Below, in pieces: positions 1 through 8,010 of a stretch of 50,762 nt of DNA. The stretch lies in the NCBI GenBank assembly GCA_022827245.1, contig JAJDTI010000010.1, forward strand, positions 1 through 50,762, written 5' to 3'. Made by a program: the position numbers and the translations under genes. The notes beneath the pieces are model-generated. The model was not told the DNA's origin and ran no database searches. It was given only the letters and a program-made list of their open reading frames with translations. The DNA comes from Pseudomonadales bacterium (lineage in GTDB: Bacteria > Pseudomonadota > Gammaproteobacteria > Pseudomonadales > Azotimanducaceae). How positions within the stretch are numbered: the stretch's first letter is position 1; each line of letters opens with the position of its first letter.

Positions 1-1277
1 TCTTGCTTGCGAGGGGCAGGCCCCTCGCGCTCCCCGGCTGAGGGCTCACGCCCGCATTTCTGGTGATAGAGCCCCCCGATGGCGTCGATCAGCTTCGCGG
101 CCAGCGTCTCCTTGGGCTCGATCGGAAAGACGGTCTCGCCCGACGCCTGGATGAGGACGACGGCGTTGTCGTTGCTGTCGAAGCCGATGGTCGAGTCCGA
201 TACGTCGTTCACGACAATGGCGTCGCATCCCTTGCGGGCGAGCTTCTCCCGCGCATGCTCAAGCGCCTCGTGGGTCTCCGCCGCGAAGCCGACCACGCAG
301 GGGCGGCCGCTCGCCACCGCCGCCTCGAGAATGTCTGGATTCTCCTTGAGCGGTAGCGTGATCTCGGCCGCGGAGCCAGCCTTCTTGATCTTGCGGCTCT
401 GTGGTTCCGCGGGTCGGTAGTCGCCCACGGCGGCGACGCCGACGAAGATGTCGGTGTCGGGCAACTCGGCTTCCACGGCCGCCTTCATCTCGTGCGCGGT
501 CGTCACGTCCACCCGGCGGACGCGTGCGGGCGTCTCGAGGTGCACGGGACCGCTGACGAGGGTCACGCTCGCGCCGGCGTCGCGGGCGGCGCGGGCCATG
601 GCATAGCCTTGCTTGCCGGAGCTATGGTTCGAGATGAACCGCACCGGATCGATGTGTTCGCGCGTCGGCCCCGCGGTGACGAGTACGCGCACGCCGGCGA
701 GCGTTCCCCGCCGGTGGCCCTCCCGGTCGGTAGCCGCACCGGCGAAGTGCGCGTCCAGGGCGCCGGCGAGTTGCTCGGGCTCCAGCATGCGTCCGGGGCC
801 GGTTTCCCCGCAGGCCTGGTCCCCGGTTCCGGGGCCCAGCATGTAGAGCCCGTCCGCTTCGAGCCGGGCCACGTTCCGTTGCACGGCGGGGTGTTCCCAC
901 ATCTGCCGGTTCATCGCCGGCGCGACGAAGACCGGTGCGGCCGTCGCGAGGCAGATCGTAGTCAGGAGATCATCCGCCGCGCCGCCGGCGAGGCGCGCCA
1001 TGACGTGCGCCGTCGCGGGAGCGACGAGGATGGCATCGGCCCAGCGCGCGAGCTCGATATGTCCCATGGCGGCTTCCGCTTCCGCGTCCCAGAGGTCGTC
1101 CCGCACGCGCTCCCCGGACACGGCCTGCAGGCTGGCGGCCGTCACGAAACGGGCAGCGCTCTGCGTCATGACCGGGATGATTTCCGCACCGCGGGAGCGC
1201 AGATCTCGCACAAGGATTGGGGTCTTGTACGCAGCGATTCCACCGCTGATGCCCAATAAGATGCGTTTTCCGTGCAT
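1..1277 (-). CDS. coaBC: Phosphopantothenoylcysteine decarboxylase / phosphopantothenate-cysteine ligase (3' end outside window)
   Basis: Bifunctional cytoplasmic flavoprotein that joins cysteine to 4'-phosphopantothenate and decarboxylates the product on the way to coenzyme A. The N-terminal FMN decarboxylase domain has the ISGGIAAYKTP start, His73 in MGHIELAR, the PAMNRQMW motif (Asn123) and Cys156 in the flap region. The CTP-dependent ligase domain follows, with TAGPTREHIDPVRFISN, a KIKK motif and GFAAET. The start is ATG at 1277, 76 bases from the divergent radC, the order known from Escherichia and Pseudomonas. About 425 residues are open without a stop, slightly more than the roughly 400 usual for the family, and the last 20 or so residues after KCGREP look unlike the family and run through a perfect DNA hairpin. 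The true C-terminus is therefore unknown. Identity is secure. Confidence 0.95.
   Translation of the reverse strand, partial: MHGKRILLGISGGIAAYKTPILVRDLRSRGAEIIPVMTQSAARFVTAASLQAVSGERVRDDLWDAEAEAAMGHIELARWADAILVAPATAHVMARLAGGAADDLLTTICLATAAPVFVAPAMNRQMWEHPAVQRNVARLEADGLYMLGPGTGDQACGETGPGRMLEPEQLAGALDAHFAGAATDREGHRRGTLAGVRVLVTAGPTREHIDPVRFISNHSSGKQGYAMARAARDAGASVTLVSGPVHLETPARVRRVDVTTAHEMKAAVEAELPDTDIFVGVAAVGDYRPAEPQSRKIKKAGSAAEITLPLKENPDILEAAVASGRPCVVGFAAETHEALEHAREKLARKGCDAIVVNDVSDSTIGFDSNDNAVVLIQASGETVFPIEPKETLAAKLIDAIGGLYHQKCGREPSAGEREGPAPRKQ
9..28. repeat. Perfect 9-bp inverted repeat at the coaBC 3' end
   Basis: Two 9-base arms, gcgaggggc and gcccctcgc, face each other across two bases. 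The hairpin lies inside the C-terminal extension of the coaBC frame and has no T-tract on the coaBC strand, so it is not a typical intrinsic terminator. It may be a REP-like palindrome or part of a terminator continuing outside the window. Confidence 0.5.
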
Positions 1278-1353
1278 GGCGATGTCGGCGCGATGGAAGG
1301 GGCGGCACGGCGTAAGGCCGCCGCGAAAAGGACGGGGGACAACGATACCAGAG

Positions 1354-2055
1354 ATGCCCGCAACGGACAGGACAGGGAATGATGGCGCGGGCGCACCTCT
1401 GGGCGCGGAACGCCCACGGGAGCGGTTGCTCGGAAGGGGCCCGGCAGCGCTGGCCGACGCCGAACTCGTCGCGGCGCTACTGCGTACTGGCGACCGGACG
1501 CACGACGCCGTGGAACTGGCCGGGGTGCTCCTGCGCCGGTTCGGGGGCGTGCGGGGCCTTTTCGACGCGGACCCGGAGCGGATCGCGGCGTGTCCCGGCA
1601 TGGGACCGGCGAAGACCGCAGCGGTGGTCGCCGCGCGGGCGCTGCTCGACCGGTATCACGCCGAGCATGTCACCGCGGGCGAGGTGCTGTCGGGGTCCAC
1701 GGCCACGCGGCGCTACCTGAGGTACCGGCTCGGGCGGCGCGAACGCGAGGTCTTCGGCGGGCTGTTCCTCGACGCGCGCAACCGGCTGATCGCCAACGAG
1801 GAGCTGTTCTTCGGCTCGGTCGACCGTACGGCGGTGTACCCCCGCGAAGTGCTGAAGTCCTCGATGCGCCACAACGCCTGCGGACTGATCCTCTACCACA
1901 ACCACCCGTCGGGCGTGGCGGAGCCTTCCCCGAGCGACATCCAGTTGACCGGGCGCATCGCGACCCTGCTCGAGGAGGTGGACGTGCGGCTCGTCGACCA
2001 CGTCGTCGTGAGCGCAGACCAGCAGGTGTCGTTCGCGGAGCGGGGGCTGCTATGA
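1354..2055 (+). CDS. radC: RadC family JAMM/MPN-domain protein
   Basis: 233-residue cytoplasmic protein of the RadC/YicR family, whose cellular role is still unsettled despite the old DNA-repair label. Helix-hairpin-helix region at about residues 60-100 (CPGMGPAKTAAVVAAR), then the metalloprotease-like JAMM fold with the family signature YHNHPSG; His182, His184 and Asp195 form the expected metal-binding set. The frame is open further upstream, to base 1000, but that extension overlaps coaBC. ATG 1354 gives the usual family length and a start MPATDRTG followed by RPRERLLGRGP, the normal RadC N-terminus. Divergent from coaBC, as in many gammaproteobacteria. Confidence 0.93.
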   Translation: MPATDRTGNDGAGAPLGAERPRERLLGRGPAALADAELVAALLRTGDRTHDAVELAGVLLRRFGGVRGLFDADPERIAACPGMGPAKTAAVVAARALLDRYHAEHVTAGEVLSGSTATRRYLRYRLGRREREVFGGLFLDARNRLIANEELFFGSVDRTAVYPREVLKSSMRHNACGLILYHNHPSGVAEPSPSDIQLTGRIATLLEEVDVRLVDHVVVSADQQVSFAERGLL

Positions 2056-2130
2056 CCCGCTGCGCCCCTCTCTCGCTCCGCTCGTGATGTCACGCCCGCC
2101 CGCCGGCGGGCGAGTCGTGTTGCCCCGAGT

Positions 2131-2601
2131 TCAGGATGCGCCCGGTGGCAGCGCGCGTGCCCTGGTCAGGTCGGTCAGATTCCTCAGGCGCTCGTGGGTG
2201 TGGCGTTGGCCTTCCTCGACGCGGGCGGTCCGCTCGCCGAGGTCCGCGATCTCCTCCCGCAGCGCGTTGTCCCCGCGGTACATCTCCGTCTTGAGATCGG
2301 TTACGCCCTGATAGAGCATCCCGAGGCCGCCGACGATGGCGGCCAGGGCCAGACTCACCGCCCACTTGAGGATGCGCAACTCTCCGGCTATGCCGGCGAC
2401 CGACTGGTGCACATCGCTGATGTCGGCGCGCAGCCCCTCGGCGGACTGCTTCATCTCGGCGCGCAGCCCCTCGGCGGACTGCTGGATCTCGGCGCGCAGT
2501 GTTTGCGCGGACCGCTCGATCTCGGCGTGCAGTCGTGCCGCGAACTCCTCGAAGTCCGCACGCGTGACTGGCTCAGGCGATCTGTCCATGGCTGGTTCCA
2601 A
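2131..2601 (-). CDS. Membrane-anchored coiled-coil protein of unknown function
   Basis: 156-residue protein not assignable to a named family. Residues 15-75 form a charged alpha-helical stretch with near-identical 11-residue repeats (forms of LRAEIQQSAEG), the length expected for hendecad coiled coils. A single hydrophobic segment follows at about 78-100 (ILKWAVSLALAAIVGGLGML), then a second helical stretch rich in Glu and Arg. This resembles small DUF1640-like or stalk-type proteins with one membrane span, but no function can be claimed. It points toward radC and away from rpmB. The start is ATG 2601, with a second ATG at 2589 equally possible. The repeats are also visible as 33-bp tandem DNA repeats. 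Confidence 0.6.
   Translation of the reverse strand: MEPAMDRSPEPVTRADFEEFAARLHAEIERSAQTLRAEIQQSAEGLRAEMKQSAEGLRADISDVHQSVAGIAGELRILKWAVSLALAAIVGGLGMLYQGVTDLKTEMYRGDNALREEIADLGERTARVEEGQRHTHERLRNLTDLTRARALPPGAS
2423..2540. repeat. 33-bp tandem repeat, about 3.5 copies, inside the coiled-coil gene
   Basis: Units begin at 2423, 2456, 2489 and 2522, each opening with tcggcg(c/t)gcag. The first two are nearly identical and the last two diverged. A 33-base period keeps frame and encodes the 11-residue coiled-coil repeat, so copy number could vary without frameshift. Confidence 0.85.
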
Positions 2602-2740
2602 GCTTAGGGCCTCCTCTCCACAACTTCCATCAAACAGCTTCGTCGCATTAAACGACCCGCCAAGCCGACCGAAAACAGGAAGAACGCCCTTGTCGGTGTA
2701 GGAGATCAGCCCGGGTTTTCGTGCGAGATGTCGTAGCCGG

Positions 2741-2770
2741 TTGCCGCGCCGTGCGCCACTCTGCTATAAA
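2741..2770 (+). promoter_or_regulatory. Predicted sigma-70 promoter of rpmB-rpmG
   Basis: TTGCCG at 2741-2746 and TATAAA at 2765-2770 are separated by 18 bases, 29 bases before the rpmB ATG. The region from 2602 to 2799 carries no gene. Pattern match only; no transcript evidence. Confidence 0.6.
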
Positions 2771-2799
2771 TCGCCGCCCCCAACCCAAGCGGCCCGATC

Positions 2800-3036
2800 A
2801 TGTCCCAGGTCTGCCAGGTCACCGGCAAGCGCCCGATGAGCGGGAATCACCGTTCCCACGCGGAGAACAAGACCCGCCGCCGGTTCAAGCCGAACCTGCA
2901 CTACCACCGCTTCTGGCTCGAGAGCGAGAAACGGTTCGTGCGCCTGCGGGTATCGGCTGCGGGGATGCGGCTGATCGACAAGAAGGGCATAGAGACCGTG
3001 CTGGCGGACATGCGCAAGCGCGGCGAGAAGGTGTGA
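2800..3036 (+). CDS. rpmB: 50S ribosomal protein L28 (bL28)
   Basis: 78-residue ribosomal protein of the large subunit. It opens with the canonical [15 protein letters not shown] and ends with DMRKRGEKV, colinear with E. coli L28 (78 residues). Four bases separate it from the rpmG start, so the two are co-transcribed, as nearly always in Proteobacteria. The only nearby promoter-like sequence lies 29 bases upstream of the start. Confidence 0.97.
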   Translation: MSQVCQVTGKRPMSGNHRSHAENKTRRRFKPNLHYHRFWLESEKRFVRLRVSAAGMRLIDKKGIETVLADMRKRGEKV

Positions 3037-3039
3037 GCC

Positions 3040-3195
3040 ATGCGTGAGAAGATCAAGCTGGAGTCGACGGCGGGCACGGGCCACTTCTATACGACCGACA
3101 AGAACAAGCGGAACACCCCGGACAAGCTGGAGTTTCGCAAGTACGACCCGGTCGTCCGCCGGCACGTGATCTATAAGGAAGCGAAGATCAAGTGA
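3040..3195 (+). CDS. rpmG: 50S ribosomal protein L33 (bL33)
   Basis: 51-residue large-subunit protein. It begins [17 protein letters not shown], continues [20 protein letters not shown] and ends with a lysine-rich tail (YKEAKIK). This is the zinc-free form: the CxxC pairs of the zinc-binding paralogue are absent. The start lies 4 bases after the rpmB stop and the pair precedes mutM, as in E. coli. Identity is secure despite the small size. Confidence 0.95.
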   Translation: MREKIKLESTAGTGHFYTTDKNKRNTPDKLEFRKYDPVVRRHVIYKEAKIK

Positions 3196-3199
3196 CGGC

Positions 3200-3239
3200 G
3201 TAGGGGCGTCGGAGACCCTCCCTCGGCGACCCCCGCTAC
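3200..3239. repeat. GTAG...CTAC-bounded imperfect palindrome (REP-like)
   Basis: Between rpmG and mutM, GTAG at 3200-3203 and CTAC at 3236-3239 enclose an imperfect hairpin (ggggcgtcgg paired with ccucggcgacccc with one bulge and G-U pairs). The GTAG head followed by a GC-rich palindrome is the layout of RAYT-associated REP elements. It could also act as a weak terminator or an mRNA 3'-end stabiliser. Confidence 0.45.
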
Positions 3240-3245
3240 TTCCCC

Positions 3246-4055
3246 ATGCCCGAACTCCCCGAGGTGGAGACGACCCTCCGGGGGGTCGCCCCGGCCGTCC
3301 TCGGCCAGCGCGTGGCGGCGCTGAGGGTCCGCGAGCCGCGCCTGCGCTGGCCCGTCGAGGTGCCGGATACGGTTTCCGGCCAGCGCGTGGTGCGTCTCTC
3401 CCGCCGCGCCAAGTACCTTCTCCTGCACCTCGAGACCGGGGCGCTGATCCTCCATCTCGGCATGTCCGGCCGCCTGCGTGTCGTGTCCGGCAACGCGCCC
3501 CCCGAAAAGCACGACCACGTGGACATCGTGCTCGGCAACGGCATGGCGCTGCGTCTCACCGATCCCCGGCGCTTCGGGAGTCTCCACTGGCAACCCGGCG
3601 CCTGGCAGGACCACTGGCTGCTCCGGGGACTCGGCGTCGAGCCCCTGTCCGACGCCTTCGGCGGGTCGTACCTGTTCGACGGGTCCCGCAAGCGGCGGGT
3701 CGCCGTCAAGAACTACCTGATGGATGCCCGCATCGTCGTCGGCGTCGGGAACATCTACGCGAACGAAGCGCTGTTCAAGGCGGGCGTACGGCCGCGCACC
3801 GCGGCCGGGCGGGTGACGCGGGCGCGGTACGGCGCCGTGGCTGCGGCAATCCGGGAGACGCTGACGGCCGCGATCGACCTTGGCGGCACGACCCTGCGCG
3901 ACTACGTGGGCAGCGACGGCGCACCCGGTTACTTCCGGAACGAACTGTTCGTCTACGGCCGCGAGGGCAGGCCCTGCCGCGTCTGCGGGACGCTCCTCAA
4001 GGGCATTCGTCTCGGCCAGCGCGGCACGGTCTACTGCCCGCGCTGCCAGGGTTGA
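3246..4055 (+). CDS. mutM: Formamidopyrimidine-DNA glycosylase / AP lyase
   Basis: 269-residue base-excision repair enzyme that removes 8-oxoguanine and formamidopyrimidines and nicks the abasic site. It begins [10 protein letters not shown], so after Met removal Pro2 is the Schiff-base nucleophile and Glu3 the acid. A conserved Lys lies in [10 protein letters not shown] and the helix-two-turn-helix motif in [13 protein letters not shown]. The C-terminal zinc finger uses Cys244, Cys247, Cys264 and Cys267. Length is standard. It lies downstream of rpmBG and converges on coaD, matching the gammaproteobacterial order. Confidence 0.97.
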   Translation: MPELPEVETTLRGVAPAVLGQRVAALRVREPRLRWPVEVPDTVSGQRVVRLSRRAKYLLLHLETGALILHLGMSGRLRVVSGNAPPEKHDHVDIVLGNGMALRLTDPRRFGSLHWQPGAWQDHWLLRGLGVEPLSDAFGGSYLFDGSRKRRVAVKNYLMDARIVVGVGNIYANEALFKAGVRPRTAAGRVTRARYGAVAAAIRETLTAAIDLGGTTLRDYVGSDGAPGYFRNELFVYGREGRPCRVCGTLLKGIRLGQRGTVYCPRCQG

Positions 4056-4071
4056 ACGGACCGCGGCAGGC

Positions 4072-4548
4072 TCAGGTCTTGCCGGAGCGGTAGTACTCCA
4101 CGACCGCGGGATGCACGAACTCCGAGATGTCGCCGTCGAGCAGGGCGATCTCGCGCACCAGCGACGACGAGACGAAAGAGCACGATAGCGACGTGGGCAG
4201 GAACACGTACTCGATGCCGTGGTCCATCGCGCGGTTCATCTCCGCCATCTGGAACTCGTATTCGAAGTCCGTGACCGTCCGCAGGCCGCGCAGGATGAAG
4301 TTCGTGCCCTTCGTGCGGACGTAGTCGACGAGCAGCGTGTTGAAGCCCTCGACCTCCACCCGGTCGCCGAACTCCGCGAGCACGGTGCGGCAGAGTTGGA
4401 TGCGGTCGTTGAGGTAGGTCGCGGGGTCTTTCTGCGCGGAAGTGCCGATGGCGACGGTGACACCGTCGAAAATGCCGAGCGCCCGCTTCACCAGGTCGGT
4501 GTGCCCGTTGGTGATGGGGTTGAAGCTGCCGGGATAGACCACCCGCAT
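4072..4548 (-). CDS. coaD: Phosphopantetheine adenylyltransferase
   Basis: 158-residue nucleotidyltransferase making dephospho-CoA from 4'-phosphopantetheine and ATP, the penultimate step of CoA synthesis. It has the opening MRVVYPGSFNPITNGH with the TxGH motif (Thr13-His16), the LRGLRTVTDFEYE substrate loop and the second nucleotidyltransferase signature SSSLVREIA. It lies 9 bases after rsmD on the same strand, so the two form an operon. With coaBC at the window start, two CoA steps lie within 5 kb, a proximity also seen in E. coli. Confidence 0.97.
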   Translation of the reverse strand: MRVVYPGSFNPITNGHTDLVKRALGIFDGVTVAIGTSAQKDPATYLNDRIQLCRTVLAEFGDRVEVEGFNTLLVDYVRTKGTNFILRGLRTVTDFEYEFQMAEMNRAMDHGIEYVFLPTSLSCSFVSSSLVREIALLDGDISEFVHPAVVEYYRSGKT

Positions 4549-4557
4549 GGGAGTCCC

Positions 4558-5226
4558 TCAAACGCGCTGCGGCGCGATAGTAGCAGCGCCCCGAAGCCGG
4601 AGCCAATCGGCGCCGCTTCCGGCGGGCCGGAGCAGGCGAAACCGGCACGCCCCGGCCCGGGACTCCCGCAGCGTCTCCCAGCCCGGCAGGTCCGTGTCCG
4701 AGTCCGGGGCGCCGTGCGTGCCGGCGTCCCCCTCCTCGAAGTACACCAGGACGTTGCGTCCCCTGAGCAGCGCCAGCGTCTCGGCGCCCAAGCGCGTGCC
4801 GAACGGCGGGTCAACGAACACGAGGTCCCATGGCCACTCCCGCTGTCGCCGCACCCACCGGGGCGCGGACGCCACATGGACGCGGCAGTTGCCGCCCAGC
4901 CGCGTGGCAGCGGCCCGCAGTACGCCGGCGGCGCCCCGGTCTTGCTCGACGAGGGTCGCCGACGCCGCGCCGCGGGACAGCGCCTCGAACGAGAGGGCTC
5001 CCGTGCCGGCGAACAGGTCCAGGACGCGGCGGTCGACGATGTCGGGTCCGAGCCAGGAGAACAGCGTCTCCCGGACGCGGTCCATGGTGGGACGCAGCCC
5101 CGGCCGGTCCGGGACGTCGAGCTTCCGTCCCTTCCACTTACCGCCGATAATGCGGATGCGCCCGTCGCCGCGTCTGCTGGCGCGACCGCCGATGCGTCCG
5201 GCGACGGGTCTGTTTCGTTGAGCCAT
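4558..5226 (-). CDS. rsmD: 16S rRNA (guanine-966-N2)-methyltransferase
   Basis: 222-residue SAM-dependent methyltransferase acting on G966 in the 30S subunit. The basic N-terminus leads into IRIIGGKWKGRKL and RPTMDRVRETLFSWL, family hallmarks. The SAM loop is DLFAGTGALSFEALSRGA at about 70-87, and the catalytic DPPFG motif is at 139-143. ATG 5226 is chosen because it gives the usual short basic leader; the frame stays open far upstream but there runs antisense to ftsY. Divergent from ftsY, as in E. coli and Pseudomonas. Confidence 0.94.
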   Translation of the reverse strand: MAQRNRPVAGRIGGRASRRGDGRIRIIGGKWKGRKLDVPDRPGLRPTMDRVRETLFSWLGPDIVDRRVLDLFAGTGALSFEALSRGAASATLVEQDRGAAGVLRAAATRLGGNCRVHVASAPRWVRRQREWPWDLVFVDPPFGTRLGAETLALLRGRNVLVYFEEGDAGTHGAPDSDTDLPGWETLRESRAGACRFRLLRPAGSGADWLRLRGAATIAPQRV

Positions 5227-5253
5227 GGGCACCGGTAACGGTAGTTCCACGGG

Positions 5254-6267
5254 GTGGGTTGCATGGTCGCCGAGGCTGCGCGGGAAGGGAAGCGGGAAGC
5301 CGGCGACGGCGGCCGGAGCGAACGCGGCCTGCTCGGGCGGCTCTCCGAACGCCTCGGCAAGACCCGCGCCCGGCTGGCGTCGGGCCTCGGAGACCTCCTC
5401 CTCGGGGAACGGGTGCTCGACGACGAGGTGCTCGAGGCGCTCGAGACGGCGTTGCTGGTCACGGATGCCGGGGTCGAGGCCACCGACGGCATCATGGACG
5501 CGCTCAAGAAGCGGGTCTCCCGGCGCGAACTCTCCGATGTCGCGGCCCTGCGCGACGCGCTCCGCCAGGAACTCGAGGAGATGCTCGCCCCGATGGAGCA
5601 GCCGTTCGCGGTGCGCGCCCCGCACCGGCCGTTCGTCGTCCTGATGGTGGGCGTGAACGGCGCCGGCAAGACCACGACGATCGGGAAGCTGGCCCGGCAA
5701 CTGCGCGCCGAGGGCCGCTCGGTCGTGCTCGCCGCCGGCGACACGTTCCGCGCGGCGGCGGTGGAGCAGCTCGAGGAGTGGGGCCGGCGCAACGACACCG
5801 CGGTGATCGCGCAGGGGCAGGGCGCGGACAGCGCCTCGGTGATCCACGACGCCATGGAGGCGGCGCGTGCGCGGAGCGTCGATGTCGTGCTCGCGGACAC
5901 CGCGGGCCGCCTGCAGGCGAAGCGGAACCTGATGGACGAGCTGCGCAAGATCCGGCGCGTGGTCGCGCGGTTCGATCCGGAGGCGCCCCACGAGGCGATC
6001 CTGGTGCTCGATGCCGGGACCGGACAGAACGCCGTGCGCCAGGTCGCCGAGTTCGACGATGCGGTCGGGCTTACCGGGCTGATCGTCGCCAAGCTCGACG
6101 GCTCGGCGCGCGCCGGGGTCCTGTTCGCGATCGCGGCGGCGCTGCGGGACCGTCCGACGCCGCTGCCGGTGTACTTCATCGGCGTGGGCGAGGGGGTGGA
6201 CGACCTGCGCCCCTTCGATGCCCGGGAGTTCGTCGGGGCGTTGCTCGCTGAAGAAGGCCATGGGTAG
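5254..6267 (+). CDS. ftsY: Signal recognition particle receptor FtsY
   Basis: 337-residue SRP GTPase that docks ribosome-SRP complexes at the inner membrane for co-translational insertion. A short basic N-terminal region and the NG helical domain precede the P-loop GVNGAGKTT (133-141), followed by [11 protein letters not shown], the G3 motif DTAGR and the G4 motif TKLDG-like [10 protein letters not shown]. The acidic membrane-binding A domain is short compared with E. coli FtsY (497 residues), as in many non-enteric bacteria. Starts at 5254 or 5263 are both possible. The stop overlaps the ftsE start by 8 bases, so ftsY-ftsE-ftsX form one operon. Confidence 0.96.
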   Translation: MGCMVAEAAREGKREAGDGGRSERGLLGRLSERLGKTRARLASGLGDLLLGERVLDDEVLEALETALLVTDAGVEATDGIMDALKKRVSRRELSDVAALRDALRQELEEMLAPMEQPFAVRAPHRPFVVLMVGVNGAGKTTTIGKLARQLRAEGRSVVLAAGDTFRAAAVEQLEEWGRRNDTAVIAQGQGADSASVIHDAMEAARARSVDVVLADTAGRLQAKRNLMDELRKIRRVVARFDPEAPHEAILVLDAGTGQNAVRQVAEFDDAVGLTGLIVAKLDGSARAGVLFAIAAALRDRPTPLPVYFIGVGEGVDDLRPFDAREFVGALLAEEGHG

Positions 6268-6928
6268 CGTCGCTTTCCGCAACGTCACCAAGCGTTTTGC
6301 GAACGGCCACGAGGCGCTGAAGAACGTCACCGTCGAAGTGGACGAGGGCACCATGGCCTTCATCCGGGGACACTCGGGCGCCGGGAAGACCACGTTCCTG
6401 AGGCTCCTGCTCGGGATCGAGTCCCCGACCCGCGGCCAGGTCGTCGTCAACGGCGTGGACATCGGCAAGCTGTCGCGCCGGCGGCTGCCGCGATACCGCC
6501 AGCACCTGGGGGCGGTGTTCCAGGACGCGCACCTCCTGATGCACCGCACCGTGTTCGAGAACGTGGCGCTGCCCCTCCGGGTCACGGGTGTGGGAAAACG
6601 CGACATCGGGCGGCGCGTGCGGCCGGCCCTGGAGCGGGTGGGACTCCTCGAGCAGGAGGCCTACCTGCCGGTGTTCCTGTCCGCGGGGGAACGCCAGCGG
6701 GTCGGTATCGCGCGGGCCGTCGTCAACCGTCCGAAGGTACTGCTCGCCGACGAGCCGACGGGCAACCTGGACCCGCACCTCTCGCGGGACGTCATGCGGC
6801 TCTTCCTCGACTTCCACCGGGTCGGCACGACCGTGATCGTCGCCAGTCACGATCACGGGCTCATCGAGTCCCTCGGCATGCGCGTCATCGAGCTGGACCA
6901 CGGCACGCTCGCCGGCGGACGTGGGTAA
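6260..6928 (+). CDS. ftsE: Cell division ATP-binding protein FtsE
   Basis: 222-residue ABC ATPase that pairs with FtsX at the divisome to activate periplasmic murein hydrolases. Walker A GHSGAGKTT at 37-45, a Q-loop in GAVFQDAHLL, the signature LSAGERQRVGIARAVV and Walker B VLLADEPTGNLDP with the His switch in ASHDH. The signature begins LSAGE rather than the more common LSGGE, which is seen in other FtsE proteins and should be functional. ATG 6260 was chosen over an in-frame upstream start inside ftsY because it gives the canonical [13 protein letters not shown] opening. Confidence 0.96.
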   Translation: MGSVAFRNVTKRFANGHEALKNVTVEVDEGTMAFIRGHSGAGKTTFLRLLLGIESPTRGQVVVNGVDIGKLSRRRLPRYRQHLGAVFQDAHLLMHRTVFENVALPLRVTGVGKRDIGRRVRPALERVGLLEQEAYLPVFLSAGERQRVGIARAVVNRPKVLLADEPTGNLDPHLSRDVMRLFLDFHRVGTTVIVASHDHGLIESLGMRVIELDHGTLAGGRG

Positions 6929-7913
6929 CGGGGCGGGCGTGGATAACGGGCGGGCAGGCGTGGGTAGACAGACGGATCCGTGGCCCGCCCACGCGCGCCC
7001 GGCGTTCGCGACGGTGCGCGACCACGCGCGCGTCGCCGGGGAGAGTTTCTACTTCGTCAGTTCCCGGGTGGGTGCCAGCCTGGTCATCTGGCTGCTCATC
7101 GGCATCGCGCTGGCGCTCCCGGGGGGCCTGTACCTCATCGAACGGAACCTCACCGGCGCGATGGATCGCTGGGAGGGGCGGGTCGGGCTCTCGGTGTACT
7201 TCGAGCCCGGCTCCGGTTCGGCGGGTGCGCAGGCGCTCGCCGCGCGCCTCGAGGCGATGGAGGAGACCGAACGCGTCTGGGTCGTCACGCCCGAGGAGGC
7301 CCTCGAGGAGTTCCGGGGCGATACCGAGGTGTCGGATGCGCTCGACCTGCTCGAGGACAACCCGTTGCCGGCGAGTGTCCGGGTCAGCCTGGCGGAGGGC
7401 GTCCCGTCGGCGACCGTCTCGAGACTGGCGGGCGAGGCAAGCGCCGACGAGGCCGTGGAGGAAGTCGTCATCGAGACGACCTGGCTCGAACGCCTCGCGG
7501 CCATCGCGGCGGCCGTCGAGCGCCTGGGCTGGATGCTCGCGGGGCTCTTCGGCCTCGGGGCGGCCCTAGTCACGCTCTCCTCGGTACGCCTCGCCATCGA
7601 GTCCCGGCTCGAGGAACTCAGGGTGCAGAAACTGGTGGGAGGCACGGACGCCTTCGTGCGGCGGCCGTTCCTGTACCTCGGGATCATCTACGGCGTGGGC
7701 GGCGGCGTGCTCGCCGCGGTGCTGAACGCCGCTGCCCTGCTCGCCCTCGAGGCCCCCTTGAGGACGCTGCTCGAGGGTTACGGGCAGGACTTGGAATTGA
7801 CAGGGCTCGACCACATATTCGCAGGAGCGCTGCTGGGAGTCGGCGCGTTGCTCGGCGTGTGCGGCGCGATGGTCGCTTCCAGGCAACGCCTGCGCGGCCT
7901 CGAACCGGTCTGA
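6921..7913 (+). CDS. ftsX: Cell division protein FtsX
   Basis: 330-residue inner-membrane partner of FtsE. A basic cytoplasmic head is followed by a first membrane segment ([20 protein letters not shown], about 53-72), a periplasmic domain of about 100 residues (SVYFEPGS...[11 protein letters not shown]), and three C-terminal membrane segments typical of the MacB/FtsX permease fold. Starts with GTG at 6921, overlapping ftsE by 8 bases. Membrane-topology relatives exist (LolC/E, MacB), but the position directly after ftsE settles the call. Confidence 0.95.
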   Translation: MGNGAGVDNGRAGVGRQTDPWPAHARPAFATVRDHARVAGESFYFVSSRVGASLVIWLLIGIALALPGGLYLIERNLTGAMDRWEGRVGLSVYFEPGSGSAGAQALAARLEAMEETERVWVVTPEEALEEFRGDTEVSDALDLLEDNPLPASVRVSLAEGVPSATVSRLAGEASADEAVEEVVIETTWLERLAAIAAAVERLGWMLAGLFGLGAALVTLSSVRLAIESRLEELRVQKLVGGTDAFVRRPFLYLGIIYGVGGGVLAAVLNAAALLALEAPLRTLLEGYGQDLELTGLDHIFAGALLGVGALLGVCGAMVASRQRLRGLEPV

Positions 7914-7952
7914 GGCATGGCGTCGCGGGGCGGCCGCACGGGTAGGATGGAA

Positions 7953-7977
7953 TAGCACTCGCGACCGGAGAGTGCTA
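7953..7977. promoter_or_regulatory. CIRCE operator (HrcA binding site) upstream of rpoH
   Basis: TAGCACTC at 7953-7960, nine bases, then GAGTGCTA at 7970-7977: two perfect 8-base arms with the exact N9 spacing of CIRCE (TTAGCACTC-N9-GAGTGCTAA). It ends 33 bases before the rpoH ATG. A possible extended -10 (TGC-TAGGAT, 7973-7981) overlaps the right arm, where bound repressor would block initiation. hrcA itself is not in the window. Confidence 0.88.
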
Positions 7978-8010
7978 GGATTCGGGTCAGGTGTTACCGG
8001 AGGTATCGAA

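Noticed and set aside
1000-1353. 118-codon N-terminal extension of radC
   Set aside because: Overlaps the certain coaBC gene, has no similarity to RadC, and ATG 1354 gives the normal family start and length.
4488-6179. 563-codon minus-strand frame across coaD, rsmD and ftsY
   Set aside because: Ser/Arg-rich antisense translation; coaD, rsmD and ftsY are all certain in other frames.
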